The notes: generated by a model from the letters alone, not told the origin. A stretch of DNA of 64,000 nt from Metaruminococcus_A sp964607135 (GCA_964607135.1 CAZSIV010000004.1:31319-95318); one strand, 5' to 3'; positions 27,280 through 36,797 are shown, counted from the stretch's first letter. Numbers and translations are program-made.

Positions 27280-27411
27280 CTACGGCTTTATAATCGGTTT
27301 AGCCTTTTCTTTGGAATGCTTTGCTTTTCCCTGGAGCTCCGGCACCGGCCCCGCTTCATTTTTAGGCTTTGTGTGGGTCTCTTCAGGGCGTTTCATCCCT
27401 TTTTTTGCCAT
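27280..27411 (-). CDS. Small basic hypothetical protein (43 aa)
   Basis: The ATG at 27411 follows a perfect AAGGAGGTG by seven bases and opens a 43-codon frame. The product starts AKKGMKRPEETHTKPKNEA and ends with PVPELQGKAKHSKEKAKPII, so it is very rich in Lys and Pro and likely disordered. The PVPELQGKAK segment looks like something I have met in other clostridial small proteins, but I cannot name a family. It is transcribed in the same direction as the lipase gene, 66 bases upstream of it, and probably shares its transcript. Confidence 0.65.
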   Translation of the reverse strand: MAKKGMKRPEETHTKPKNEAGPVPELQGKAKHSKEKAKPIIKP

Positions 27412-27473
27412 GGCGTACACCTCCTTTTTCCTGTTTTAGCATTCCCGGAAATCAGCCTGAAAAACCGGGAAGA

Positions 27474-27683
27474 ATGAATCAGCTGGCAGAGCATACCCTA
27501 TTACCGGTGATGAGGATGAAGATTTGCGGAACTTGCCGGTATGCCGGAAAAATTGCAGGTCGGACAAAGGAGCGGGGAAGGTGGGTTACCCTTCTGCGGT
27601 GCGAACAGTGGAACCAGAAGGTCCGGCTCACCGACGCCTGCCTCAAGTGGCGCAGGGTCGGGACGAAATCATTTGATCGATAA
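27474..27683 (+). CDS. Possible small zinc-binding protein
   Basis: This is a 69-codon frame with an ordered cysteine pattern, CGTCRYAG, then LLRCEQW, then DACLKW. Such a C-X2-C...C...C layout suggests a small metal-binding protein. The start is uncertain (ATG at 27474, 27510 or 27516) and the ribosome site is weak. It lies divergent to the 43-residue protein. No family is recognised. Confidence 0.4.
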   Translation: MNQLAEHTLLPVMRMKICGTCRYAGKIAGRTKERGRWVTLLRCEQWNQKVRLTDACLKWRRVGTKSFDR

Positions 27684-27929
27684 AGGGAAAAACGGTTTCC
27701 GGTCGACATTTTTGTTTGAATATGGTATCCTAATCTTATATGAACCACAGTCGGGGAATCCTTTGAAAACGGCAGTTTTCCGCTGCTATGCGCTTTTTAA
27801 GCGCGCAGTCCGAGGATTGCTGTCCTTTTTAGGGGTGTCCTGACGAAAAATTGCGCTTTCATGTGCGGAGCGGTCTTGCTTTCGTCGCGATTCGTTCTCA
27901 CATGCCAAATCAAAAACAGGAGGGCTGGG

Positions 27930-28676
27930 ATGGAAATTTCTCGCTTTGAATCGGAAAAAAGGAAGATCGGGGAGGGGAAGCAGGCCGACGTTTATTATTG
28001 GAATGGGTCTGCGTACAAAGTATATAGAAGCGGCGCTTCCCCAGAGCAGATCGAATGGGAATTCAACCAGCAAAATTCGGCGGGTCAAACCGGTCTGCCG
28101 GTTGCGGCTTATTATAAAACGGACGATCCCCGTGTGGTGAGGATGGATTACATAAACGGAGTCACCCTGGCCGAGAGGGTGATGCAAAACGGGTACCAGG
28201 GTGCAATCCCCGATATGGTTCGGCTGCAAAAGCAGATCCATTCCTGCAAAGGGGATGGCTTTCCGGCGTTCGCGGATTTTCTCCGGTGGGATTTACCGAG
28301 GATCGGCCTGGCACGAGAGCAAAAGGAAACGGTTCTGCGGCTTCTCTCCGAATTTGAAGAAAAGGACTGCCTGTGTCATCTCGATTTCCACCCGCTGAAT
28401 ATCATGTGGGCGAATGACCGGTATTTTATTATCGACTGGGCCAACGCAAGGCGGGGGAATCCGCTCCTCGACTTTGCCAGAACCTATGTGATTTTGTTTG
28501 AAATCGACCAGGCATATGCGCGTGAATATCTGGAGCTTTTGCTGCGGGATGGGACAATCTCGATGCCGGCAATGGAAAAAGCCGTCTACGTGATGGCGTT
28601 GCTCCGCATCGGGGACTATGACAACCCGGAGGTGCGGCGGCTGATTGAGAAGCTGGAGGACGGACGCGGCTTATAA
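27930..28676 (+). CDS. Aminoglycoside phosphotransferase-fold kinase
   Basis: This is a 248-residue protein with the APH/choline kinase fold. Visible are an N-terminal glycine-poor nucleotide loop (KRKIGEGKQADVYYW), the catalytic loop CHLDFHPLNIMW and the metal-binding IIDWANAR. The substrate is unknown; many such genes in Clostridia are not resistance genes. ATG 27930 follows CAGGAGGG. The following acetyltransferase starts 34 bases downstream, so they may form a pair. Confidence 0.82.
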   Translation: MEISRFESEKRKIGEGKQADVYYWNGSAYKVYRSGASPEQIEWEFNQQNSAGQTGLPVAAYYKTDDPRVVRMDYINGVTLAERVMQNGYQGAIPDMVRLQKQIHSCKGDGFPAFADFLRWDLPRIGLAREQKETVLRLLSEFEEKDCLCHLDFHPLNIMWANDRYFIIDWANARRGNPLLDFARTYVILFEIDQAYAREYLELLLRDGTISMPAMEKAVYVMALLRIGDYDNPEVRRLIEKLEDGRGL

Positions 28677-28710
28677 CGGACGGCATTTGTCATTTTATGG
28701 GGGGAAAACT

Positions 28711-29232
28711 ATGAGACTGGAAACGCAGCGCCTGATTTTGAGAGAGCTGACAGAGAACGACTGGGACGGCCTGTGCGCGATTTTGCAGGACGAAGCGGTT
28801 ATGTACGCCTATGAACACGCCTTTAGCGATCAGGAAGTACGGGAGTGGCTCGACCGCCAGCTCGCCCGGTATGAGGAATACGGGCATCGGTTTGGGTTGT
28901 GCGCGGTGGCCTTGAAAGAGACCGGCGGGATGATCGGGCAGGCAGGGCTGACAATGCAGGACTGCGAAGGGGAACAGGTGCTCGAAGTCGGCTATCTGTT
29001 TCAAAAACGGTATTGGCATCAGGGCTATGCGGCCGAAGCGGCGATGGCTTGTAAAGAGTACGCATTTGAGCAGCTGGATGCACCCTGCGTCTATTCCATC
29101 ATCCGGGACAGCAACATTCCTTCCCAGAAGGTCGCCGCCCGCAACGGGATGAAGCCGGTGAAAACGTTTGTCAAGCACTATTACGGCATCGACATGCCCC
29201 ATCTCCTTTTCTGCGTGGAACGGGAAGGGTGA
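28711..29232 (+). CDS. GNAT family N-acetyltransferase (RimJ/RimL type)
   Basis: This 173-residue acetyltransferase begins MRLETQRLILRELTENDW, typical of the RimJ/RimL-like GNAT group. The acetyl-CoA loop region lies in YLFQKRYWHQGYAAEAAM and the conserved RDSNIPSQKVAARNGMK follows. The substrate is unknown. ATG 28711 is preceded by a G-run ribosome site (TGGGGGGA). It is probably co-transcribed with the phosphotransferase-fold gene. Confidence 0.87.
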   Translation: MRLETQRLILRELTENDWDGLCAILQDEAVMYAYEHAFSDQEVREWLDRQLARYEEYGHRFGLCAVALKETGGMIGQAGLTMQDCEGEQVLEVGYLFQKRYWHQGYAAEAAMACKEYAFEQLDAPCVYSIIRDSNIPSQKVAARNGMKPVKTFVKHYYGIDMPHLLFCVEREG

Positions 29233-29354
29233 ACAAGGCGGCCGGATAAACGGTTCCCGTCTCTAAAGCGGCAGGCATCTGAATACTTGAGCTTCCTCCT
29301 GCATATTGAATGACGGGGCACTGCTCCGATTAAAAAAGCGGAAAGAAAGGGCGA

Positions 29355-29397
29355 TACCGGATATAAAAGGCGGTTTTGCGGCTTTTTATATCCGGTA
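29355..29397 (+). promoter_or_regulatory. 14-bp hairpin just upstream of the HAD phosphatase start
   Basis: TACCGGATATAAAA (29355-29368) pairs perfectly with 29384-29397 around a 15-base loop. It ends 15 bases before the ATG at 29413 and has no T tract after it. It could be a leaky terminator of the upstream gene or a translational control element. Confidence 0.5.
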
Positions 29398-29412
29398 CCA
29401 TATGGGCTTAAT

Positions 29413-30105
29413 ATGAGAACTTATAAAGCGCTGCTGCTGGATGTAGACGACACACTGCTCGACTTCAAGGCCGACGAGCGGGAGGCACTGAAAAATGTGC
29501 TTGGACAATTCGGCCTGTCTGCCGACGATGAGGTTTTGGCGCGTTATTCAGAGATCAACCGCGCTCTTTGGCTCGCACATGAGCGGGGGGAGATTCCAAG
29601 ACAGGCGATTTGGGAGCGCCGGTTCGCCGCCCTCTTTGAAGCCTTCCATCTTTCGGCCGACGGCCCGGAAGCGGAGCGGCTTTACCGGGCGGCTCTGGGG
29701 GAAGGATGCCATCTCGTTCCCGGAGCAGCTGAGCTGTGCCGCGCGCTCAGCAGGCGATATGCCCTATACCTTGTCACCAACGGAACGGCGGCGACCCAGT
29801 ACAGCAGAATCCGCCGCGCCGGGCTGGACCGGTGGGTTCGGGAAACCTTTATTTCGGAGGAGATCGGGTTCCCCAAGCCTGCCCCCCAATATTTTGACGC
29901 TGTTTTCGAAAAAATCCCCTTTTCCCGGGAAGAGGCATTGATCATCGGGGATTCCCTGACGTCGGATATCCAGGGCGGATTCAATGCAGGGGTCGACACC
30001 TGCTGGTATAATCCGGGAAGAAAGGAGTCCGGCGGGCTGTCCCCAACCTATGAAATCCACACACTAATCGAACTGAACAGGATACTGAAGCACACGGGAG
30101 AGTGA
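29413..30105 (+). CDS. HAD superfamily hydrolase, YjjG type
   Basis: This is a 230-residue phosphatase. HAD motif I DVDDTLLDF lies at residues 10-18, motif II in LVTNGTAATQ, motif III lysine in IGFPKPAPQYF and motif IV in IIGDSLTSDIQGG. This pattern matches the YjjG group, which dephosphorylates non-canonical pyrimidine nucleotides, but substrate assignment is by family only. No good ribosome site precedes the ATG; a strong hairpin ends 15 bases upstream. The AEC transporter follows by seven bases. Confidence 0.87.
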   Translation: MRTYKALLLDVDDTLLDFKADEREALKNVLGQFGLSADDEVLARYSEINRALWLAHERGEIPRQAIWERRFAALFEAFHLSADGPEAERLYRAALGEGCHLVPGAAELCRALSRRYALYLVTNGTAATQYSRIRRAGLDRWVRETFISEEIGFPKPAPQYFDAVFEKIPFSREEALIIGDSLTSDIQGGFNAGVDTCWYNPGRKESGGLSPTYEIHTLIELNRILKHTGE

Positions 30106-30112
30106 AAAACTT

Positions 30113-31033
30113 ATGGAGCAGGTATTGTTAAAAGCGGGTTCCTTTGTCATCATCATCGTCATCGGCTATCTTCTCAAGCGGTTTCACGTTTTTGGCCCCA
30201 AGGATTATAAGGTGATGACCACCATCGCCGTCAACGTCACCCTGCCTGCGGCGGTGATCACCAGCTTTGCGAAGTTTGAGCGGGACGATTCCCTTTTTAT
30301 CCTTGCACTTCTGGGGTTTGGATTAAACTTCGTCATGATTTTTTTCGGCTTTCTCGCTTCGCTCCGGAAGGATAAAAAGGAACGCGCCTTTTATATGATG
30401 TGCTGCCCCGGTTACAATATCGGCTCGTTTACGCTGCCCTTCGTCCAGAATTTTTTCGGCGCGTTCGGGGTGGTCGCCACCTGCATGTTCGACGTGGGGA
30501 ATTCCCTCATGTGCTCCGGCGGGAGCTATACCATTGCCTCCGCCGCGATCGGCGGGGAAGGTGGGGAGCGGATGGGGATTAAGGCGATCTTAAAGAGGCT
30601 CTTTACCTCGGTTCCCTTCGTTACATACCTGTTGATGCTCGTTTTGACGCTGATCCAGGTGAAAATCCCGGAGCCCGTAGTCACTTTGTCTTCGACGATT
30701 GCGGCGGCGAACGGTTTTGCCGCGATGATGATGATCGGCATGATGTTTAAGATAGAGCTGAAAAAATCCTACCTCAAGGCGGTGGGGCTGACCCTTTTGA
30801 TCCGTTACCTTTGCGCCGGCGCCCTTTCGGCGATTTTTTACTTCTGCACGCCGTTTTCCATCCAGATCCGCCAGGTGCTCGCCATCGTGGTGTTCGCGCC
30901 GGTTTCGGCGCTGGCCCCTGCTTTTACCGAAAAACTCAAAGGGGATCCCGGCCTCGCAAGCTTTGCCGGCTCGATTTCGATCGTCATCAGCATCGCGATC
31001 ATGACCGTTTTGATGATGGTGATGAACCTGTAG
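30113..31033 (+). CDS. AEC family transporter
   Basis: This is a 306-residue membrane protein of the auxin efflux carrier family with about ten hydrophobic segments. Recognisable are VNVTLPAAVITSFAKFE near 40-55 and YNIGSFTLPFVQNFFG near 103-118, the two crossing-helix regions. Bacterial members move malate, malonate or other organic acids; substrate is unknown. It lies seven bases after the HAD gene in one transcript. Confidence 0.85.
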   Translation: MEQVLLKAGSFVIIIVIGYLLKRFHVFGPKDYKVMTTIAVNVTLPAAVITSFAKFERDDSLFILALLGFGLNFVMIFFGFLASLRKDKKERAFYMMCCPGYNIGSFTLPFVQNFFGAFGVVATCMFDVGNSLMCSGGSYTIASAAIGGEGGERMGIKAILKRLFTSVPFVTYLLMLVLTLIQVKIPEPVVTLSSTIAAANGFAAMMMIGMMFKIELKKSYLKAVGLTLLIRYLCAGALSAIFYFCTPFSIQIRQVLAIVVFAPVSALAPAFTEKLKGDPGLASFAGSISIVISIAIMTVLMMVMNL

Positions 31034-31062
31034 CATTTTTGTCGGAGGTTTTTCCCGCGTAA

Positions 31063-31097
31063 AAACAGCGCCTCGGATTTTGTCCGAGGCGCTGTTT
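31063..31097. terminator. Bidirectional terminator between AEC and CDF genes
   Basis: AAACAGCGCCTCGGA pairs perfectly with TCCGAGGCGCTGTTT around TTTTG. It lies between two convergent genes and can serve both. Confidence 0.88.
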
Positions 31098-31120
31098 GCC
31101 GATTCCAAAAAAGGGAAGCA

Positions 31121-32317
31121 TTAGGATTGATCCCGCGCCGATTCCGTAGTGGAGATGTAACTGCGGTCGATGGTGATGACAGTGTAATAGCTGGGGTTGA
31201 GCTCTTTGATTTTCTGGTCGATCAGCTCCCTGAGCTCATCGTCCCCCGTTTTATAGGAGGGCGGGACGGCGACGTCAAAGATCAGGTTGCTGTGGGTGGG
31301 CCCGTTTATAAAACGGAAGTCATGCATCGAGAGGCCGGGGTCGATTTCCCCCACAATTTCGGTGACGACGGCCCGCAGCTCATTGGTGAGCGCGTCGTCC
31401 ACGACGACCGGATCCAGGTGGATCACCAGGTAGATCCCCATCGTTTGGAGGAAATCGCGCTCGATGTTGTCGATCAGGTCGTGGCTTTCCATGATGTCCC
31501 CGGTGTTCGGCACCTCAACGTGAACCGAAGCAAAGCACCGTTCCGGGCCGTAGCTGTGGACGACGAGGTCGTGACAGCCGATGACCCCCTCACAGCTTTT
31601 GATCTTTTCGCTGATCTGCCGAACCAGGTTCTGATCCGGGGCAGCGCCGAGAAGGGGGTTGAGCGTTTCGACGATTGAGCGGATTCCGGAATAGATGATG
31701 AATCCGGCGACCAAAATACCCATATAGGCGTCGATCTGCCAGCCGGTGAACAAAGCGATAAAGAGGGAAAATAGGACAGCTCCGGTCGTGGCAACGTCGT
31801 TCAGGCTGTCGGCGGCGGCGGCTTCCAGTGCGGGGGAATCAATCCGCTTTGCGATTGCTTTATAGAACCGGCCCTGCCAGAGCTTGAGCAGGATCGAAAT
31901 TCCTAAAACCGCAACCGAAAGCCAGCTGAACTGCGTCGGCTCCGGTTTCCAGATTTTCTCTGCCGAGGTCAAAAGGAACTGGAGCCCCAGGTAAATGATG
32001 ATGATGGAGACAATAAAGCCGGAGATGTACTCGCTGCGGGCGTGCCCGTAAGGATGCTTGTCGTCCGCGGGCTTGGCCGCCACCTTGAAGCCGATCAGAG
32101 TGATTAGGGACGAGCTGGAATCGGAGAGGTTGTTGACCGCATCTGCGAGGATTGAGACACTGTTGAACAGCAGCCCGGCCGCCGCCTTCATCGCAAACAG
32201 GAGAAGGTTGGTCGCAATCCCGACACAGCTGGCCGTTTTTCCGTACCGCTGCCGTTTGGCGGCGGACAAAGCCCCGCCCTGATCCTTTACGAACAGCTTG
32301 ATTAAAATCCGGGTCAT
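31121..32317 (-). CDS. Cation diffusion facilitator transporter
   Basis: This is a 398-residue CDF exporter of divalent metal (Zn, Mn, Fe or Co; not resolved). Six membrane helices occupy roughly residues 30-230, with metal-site motifs ILADAVNNLSDSSSSL in helix 2 and ALEAAAADSLNDVATTG in helix 5. A C-terminal cytoplasmic domain (about 235-390) is longer than usual and appears to contain a duplicated ferredoxin-like part. GGGGAGG precedes the ATG. It is convergent with the AEC gene. Confidence 0.9.
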   Translation of the reverse strand: MTRILIKLFVKDQGGALSAAKRQRYGKTASCVGIATNLLLFAMKAAAGLLFNSVSILADAVNNLSDSSSSLITLIGFKVAAKPADDKHPYGHARSEYISGFIVSIIIIYLGLQFLLTSAEKIWKPEPTQFSWLSVAVLGISILLKLWQGRFYKAIAKRIDSPALEAAAADSLNDVATTGAVLFSLFIALFTGWQIDAYMGILVAGFIIYSGIRSIVETLNPLLGAAPDQNLVRQISEKIKSCEGVIGCHDLVVHSYGPERCFASVHVEVPNTGDIMESHDLIDNIERDFLQTMGIYLVIHLDPVVVDDALTNELRAVVTEIVGEIDPGLSMHDFRFINGPTHSNLIFDVAVPPSYKTGDDELRELIDQKIKELNPSYYTVITIDRSYISTTESARDQS

Positions 32318-32766
32318 TCGTTCCTCCCCTTTTCAGATGAATTATTTACTAAGCATACTATAATTTCGTTCTGCTTTCAAGCAGATTTTTATTCTAAAGA
32401 AACAGGATTCCGGGAAGCCTTCTCGCAGTTTATCACTGCGGTTGGCGGACCGGGTTTTTGTTTTCACCGGCAGCGCGGGTCTGGACGCGGAAAATAACGG
32501 TGGATAGACGACGCTAAACACCGCCTTGCCTCTCTGCTGATGTTCACAGAAATGTGATAGAAATTTAAAAGGGATCGGGCTATAATATTGATAGTTTGGA
32601 CGAGTTTTTCCCAGAGATACTCCGTATTGTCTCAACCTGTGCTGCGCGAGGAGAACGGAGCGGGTTTCAAACGGCGGGGAAAACACACTTTAGGGGATTA
32701 TGTCCGCCTTTGTCCTAACAGAGGTGGGTTTTGTTTTAGGCTGCGGCAAAATGATAGGAGGCTTTC
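32318..32766. other. 449-base intergenic region
   Basis: This is the divergent gap between the CDF and ABC exporter genes. It contains a TATAAT at 32581-32586 facing the ABC genes, without a good -35 box, which would give a leader of about 175 bases. An AGGAGG site lies just before the ABC ATPase start. No RNA family or open frame is supported. Confidence 0.5.
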
Positions 32767-33471
32767 ATGAGCGGTTTTGTAACGTTTGAAGAGGTGTATA
32801 AAAGGTATCATGTCGGCGACGTCGATATTACCGCATCCGACGGGGTTTCGTTTGAAGTAAACAAAGGGGAATTCGCTGTCATCGTCGGAGCGAGCGGTGC
32901 GGGGAAAACCACAGTGCTCAACCTTTTAGGCGGGATGGATTCCTGCGACGAAGGGCATATTCTGGTGGACGGGCAGGATATCGCGGACTATTCCCAGCGC
33001 CAGCTGACCGCCTACCGTCGGTTCGACATCGGGTTTGTCTTTCAGTTTTATAACCTGGTTCAGAACCTTACGGCAAAAGAAAACGTCGAGCTTGCCACCC
33101 AGATCTGCAGCGATGCGCTGGATGTCGAGGAAACGCTCCGGGAGGTCGGCCTCGGGGAGCGGATGGACAACTTTCCCTCCCAGCTTTCGGGTGGGGAGCA
33201 GCAGAGGGTCTCGATCGCCCGCGCACTTGCAAAAAATCCGAAGCTGCTCCTCTGCGACGAGCCGACGGGGGCGCTCGACTATAACACCGGCAAAACGATC
33301 CTCAAGCTGTTGCAGGACACCTGCCGGAAAAACGGGATGACCGTGGTGGTGGTCACCCACAATATGGCGATTACGCCGATGGCCGATCGTGTCATCCGGA
33401 TGAAGAACAGTAAGGTGCGGGAAGTCATCCTGAACGATCGTCCGGTCGATATCGACGAGATCGAGTGGTAA
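32767..33471 (+). CDS. ABC transporter ATP-binding protein (MacB/LolD type)
   Basis: This is a 234-residue ATPase of the MacB/LolD/FtsE class that powers the large permease next to it. Walker A GASGAGKTT lies at 41-49, the signature LSGGEQQRVSIARAL near 140, and Walker B LLLCDEPTGALD near 160. AGGAGG precedes the ATG. The permease gene begins two bases after its stop. No two-component system is adjacent, so peptide sensing as in BceAB systems is not suggested. Confidence 0.94.
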   Translation: MSGFVTFEEVYKRYHVGDVDITASDGVSFEVNKGEFAVIVGASGAGKTTVLNLLGGMDSCDEGHILVDGQDIADYSQRQLTAYRRFDIGFVFQFYNLVQNLTAKENVELATQICSDALDVEETLREVGLGERMDNFPSQLSGGEQQRVSIARALAKNPKLLLCDEPTGALDYNTGKTILKLLQDTCRKNGMTVVVVTHNMAITPMADRVIRMKNSKVREVILNDRPVDIDEIEW

Positions 33472-33472
33472 T

Positions 33473-36400
33473 ATGATGAAGTACAGGCCGCTGATCAAGG
33501 ACACGGCGCGGGAAATCTGGCGGACGAAAAGCCGTTTCCTTTCCATTTTCGCCATTGTAGCGCTCGGAGTCGGCTTCTTCGCGGGGCTTAAATCCACCTC
33601 CCCCGATATGAAGCTGACTGCCGAAGAATATTTTGAGGATTCCAACTTGATGGATTACCGCCTGGTTTCCACCTACGGCTTCGACCAGGACGACGTTCGG
33701 AAAATTCGGGAGCTGGATGGCGTCCGGGCCGCCATGCCTCAGTACAGCAAGGAGTTTTTAGTCAGGGTGGAGGACAATGAACTGGTCGTAAAAACCTATT
33801 CGTTCAATTCCACGATGAACGATGCTGACAATCCGAACGCCCTCAACCGCTCCCGCTTGATCGAGGGCAGGTACCCGGAAAAATCCGGGGAATGTGTGAT
33901 CGAATCGGGCGCTTCGGTTCCTTCTTCCTTCCGGATCGGTTCCTCCGTCACCCTTTACAGCGGAGACGACAATCCGGTCTCCGACACCCTGAAGACCGAC
34001 ACCTTTACCATCGTCGGCATCGTGGAGTCCCCGCTCTATATCTCGTACCAGCGCGGCAGTTCTACGATTGGAAACGGTTCGCTCAACAGCTACCTCTTTC
34101 TCCCGGAAGAGGACTATCAGATGGATGTTTATACCGACCTCTATGTGACGCTGAAGGAAACGCAGGGCGTCTCGCCCTTTTCAGCCCGATATGACGATTT
34201 GATCGCTTCATTTGGCGATTCTCTCAAACAAACGGCTTCAGAAACGGTCAACACCCGCTATGAGTCGATTGTAAGCGAAGCGGAGGAGAAACTCGCCGAC
34301 GCCCGCCGGAAGCTCGAGGAGGGCGAGGAAGAACAGGCGAAAGAGCTTGCCGATGCTAGGAAAAAGATAGAGGACGGCAAGCTGGAATACAACAATGGGC
34401 TGATCGAATATCAGGATCAGTATGAGCAGTTTCTGCGGCAGATCGCCGATGCCCGCGTACAGTTAGAGGATGGAAAGACCGAGCTGGAGGGGCAGGAGCA
34501 GGATTACAAAGCGCTGAAAGCATTATATGAGTCGATGCAGGGCCTCGTTCATACGGCGGTTCCCGGACAGCTGTTTACCCCGGAGCAGCAGGCCGTCGTG
34601 GACCAGTCGGCAAAGCTCGACGAGAATCTTCCGAACCTGCTGACGGCGGCGCTGGTACTGGGCGACCCGGCCGCTTCCGCCGCGCTTGAAACGGCTTTGG
34701 AGGAAACCGGCCGGAGACTGGATACCGCCTCGTCAGCTTTGGAGCAGGGGAAAAAAGAGCTTGAACGGCAGGAAAAGCTCCTCCAGGAGCAGGAGGAAGC
34801 GGGGGAGCGTCAGTTCGCAGAGGCCAAGGCTGAGCTCGACAAGGCGCAGCGGGATTTGACCCAGGCGGAAAAGGACTACGATGCCGGCAAAGAAGAGTCG
34901 GATCAAAAGCTCGCGGACGCCCGGAAGGAAATTGAAGAAGGAGAGAAGGAGCTGGAAAAGCTCTCTTCCCCCAAAATTTATCTGTTTGACCGCGACGACA
35001 ATGTCGGTTATTCTAACTTTGAAAGCGACGCCGACAAGGTCGATGCAATCGCGCAGATTTTTCCGGTCTTTTTCATCTTCGTGGCGGCGCTGGTCTGTCT
35101 GACGACGATGACCCGCATGGTCGAGGAACAGAGAACCGGGATCGGCACCCTCAAAGCGCTTGGATATGGGAAGGCCGCGATCGCGATGAAATATTTGGCC
35201 TATGCCCTGATTGCCAGCCTTGTCGGCAGTATTTTGGGGCTTCTGGCCGGTTTCCAGGTCTTCCCTCATGTGATTTTTAACGCTTACCGGATCTTGTATT
35301 ATCTCCCTGCGCTGGCAGCCCCTTTCCGCTGGGATTATGCGTTCTGGTGTACGGCCGCGGCGATTCTCTGCACCGGGGCGGCGACCCTGATCGCCTGTTA
35401 TGCCGAGCTGTCCGCTCATCCTTCCCAGCTGATGCGGCCCAAACCGCCGAAGAATGGGAAACGGGTTCTGTTGGAGCGGGTTGGCTGGCTCTGGAAACGG
35501 ATTGGATTTATCCGCAAGGTGTCGATCCGTAACTTTTTCCGTTACAAGAGGCGGGTGATTTTGACCGTGACCGGGATCGCCGGCTGTACCGCGCTGATGC
35601 TTGCCGGATTCGGGATAAAAGATTCGATTTCCACCATCGTCTCTAAACAGTATCAGGAGATTTTTCTTTACGACGCGATGACGGTTTACGACAGCGAGGC
35701 CGGAGAGGAGGAACTCGATGCGCTCAGGCAGACGCTTTCCTCTCACCCGGATCTGGAGGGCGTCCTCTACGTCCAGGAATCCTCGGTCGATGCCGTGGCC
35801 AAAGAGGGTGGAAAGACGGTTGACAGCTATCTTTTCATCCCCTTTGAAAGCGGTTCTTTGGGGGATTATATCAAACTCAGCCCACGCGGCTCAGATGAGG
35901 AGCTGACGCTGGAACAGGATGGCGTCATCATCACTGAGAAGCTGTCCACTCTGCTTGGAATCGGGGTCGGAGATTCGATCCGGCTGGAGGATTCGGACGG
36001 AGTGGCGGCTGAGGCAAAGGTCACCGGGATCACCGAAAATTACCTGTTCCATTTTGTCTATATGCTCCCCGAAACCTACCGGGAGCTTTTCGGCGCAGAG
36101 CCGGTTTCCAACACTGCGATTATGAACCTGAATACCGAAGATGCCGCACGGTTGGATGCTCTTTCGGCTGAGCTGCTCGAAAATGATGCGGTGCTGCAGA
36201 TCAGTTATTCCAAGGATAACGGGCAGACGTTTGCCGATATGGTCGAAAGCTTAGACGCCATCGTCCTGGTTTTAATCCTTTCAGCCGGCGCCCTGGCTCT
36301 GGTGGTTTTGTATAACCTGACGAACATCAACGTCAACGAGCGGATCAGAGAGCTTGCCACCTTGAAGGTATTGGGATTTTATGACAAAGAGGTTTCCTCT

Positions 36401-36652
36401 TACATCAACCGGGAGAATATCGCCTCTTCTGTTTTAGGCGTGTTGGTCGGCCTGGTGCTGGGGATTTTCTTCCACCGCTTTGTCGTTGCGACAGCTGAAG
36501 TGGAGATCGTAATGTTCAGCAGGGATATTTTCCCGTTGAGTTACCTGCTTGCCGCGTTTTTGACCATGGCCTTTACCTGGCTTGTCAATTTCCTGCTCCA
36601 TTTCCGGCTGAAAAAGATCGATATGGTCGAGTCCCTCAAATCAGTCGAATAG
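33473..36652 (+). CDS. Large FtsX-like ABC permease with coiled-coil insertion
   Basis: This 1059-residue permease has two FtsX-type membrane units (about 530-650 and 930-1055) and an N-terminal membrane anchor. The first extracellular part (45-260) looks like a MacB periplasmic core domain. A long charged coiled coil follows (about 265-500; repeated ADARRKLEEGEEE and AQRDLTQAEKDYD heptads), and a second extracellular domain lies near 720-920. Long coiled coils of this kind occur in Firmicute exporters of unknown cargo. The start could be 33473 or 33476. Confidence 0.88.
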   Translation: MMKYRPLIKDTAREIWRTKSRFLSIFAIVALGVGFFAGLKSTSPDMKLTAEEYFEDSNLMDYRLVSTYGFDQDDVRKIRELDGVRAAMPQYSKEFLVRVEDNELVVKTYSFNSTMNDADNPNALNRSRLIEGRYPEKSGECVIESGASVPSSFRIGSSVTLYSGDDNPVSDTLKTDTFTIVGIVESPLYISYQRGSSTIGNGSLNSYLFLPEEDYQMDVYTDLYVTLKETQGVSPFSARYDDLIASFGDSLKQTASETVNTRYESIVSEAEEKLADARRKLEEGEEEQAKELADARKKIEDGKLEYNNGLIEYQDQYEQFLRQIADARVQLEDGKTELEGQEQDYKALKALYESMQGLVHTAVPGQLFTPEQQAVVDQSAKLDENLPNLLTAALVLGDPAASAALETALEETGRRLDTASSALEQGKKELERQEKLLQEQEEAGERQFAEAKAELDKAQRDLTQAEKDYDAGKEESDQKLADARKEIEEGEKELEKLSSPKIYLFDRDDNVGYSNFESDADKVDAIAQIFPVFFIFVAALVCLTTMTRMVEEQRTGIGTLKALGYGKAAIAMKYLAYALIASLVGSILGLLAGFQVFPHVIFNAYRILYYLPALAAPFRWDYAFWCTAAAILCTGAATLIACYAELSAHPSQLMRPKPPKNGKRVLLERVGWLWKRIGFIRKVSIRNFFRYKRRVILTVTGIAGCTALMLAGFGIKDSISTIVSKQYQEIFLYDAMTVYDSEAGEEELDALRQTLSSHPDLEGVLYVQESSVDAVAKEGGKTVDSYLFIPFESGSLGDYIKLSPRGSDEELTLEQDGVIITEKLSTLLGIGVGDSIRLEDSDGVAAEAKVTGITENYLFHFVYMLPETYRELFGAEPVSNTAIMNLNTEDAARLDALSAELLENDAVLQISYSKDNGQTFADMVESLDAIVLVLILSAGALALVVLYNLTNINVNERIRELATLKVLGFYDKEVSSYINRENIASSVLGVLVGLVLGIFFHRFVVATAEVEIVMFSRDIFPLSYLLAAFLTMAFTWLVNFLLHFRLKKIDMVESLKSVE

Positions 36653-36762
36653 GTGAAGCGATCAGGTTCAGCGCTTTTTTCACGGAAGCCTTAAAACGCC
36701 GGGCGCGCCGTGCTGTTTTGCCATGCGGCAGCATGGAATTTTTGAAGGGGGCGGTAGACCGC

Positions 36763-36791
36763 TTGACAGCCGGAAAAAAGCGTGTTATACT
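36763..36791 (+). promoter_or_regulatory. Promoter of the leuA T-box transcript
   Basis: TTGACA (36763-36768), 17 bases, TATACT (36786-36791). It is an almost perfect sigma-A promoter, placed immediately before the T-box leader. Confidence 0.9.
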
Positions 36792-36797
36792 TTCAGT

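Noticed and set aside
27930..28676. Antibiotic resistance gene
   Set aside because: The APH fold is present, but nothing links it to aminoglycosides; such kinases often have housekeeping roles.
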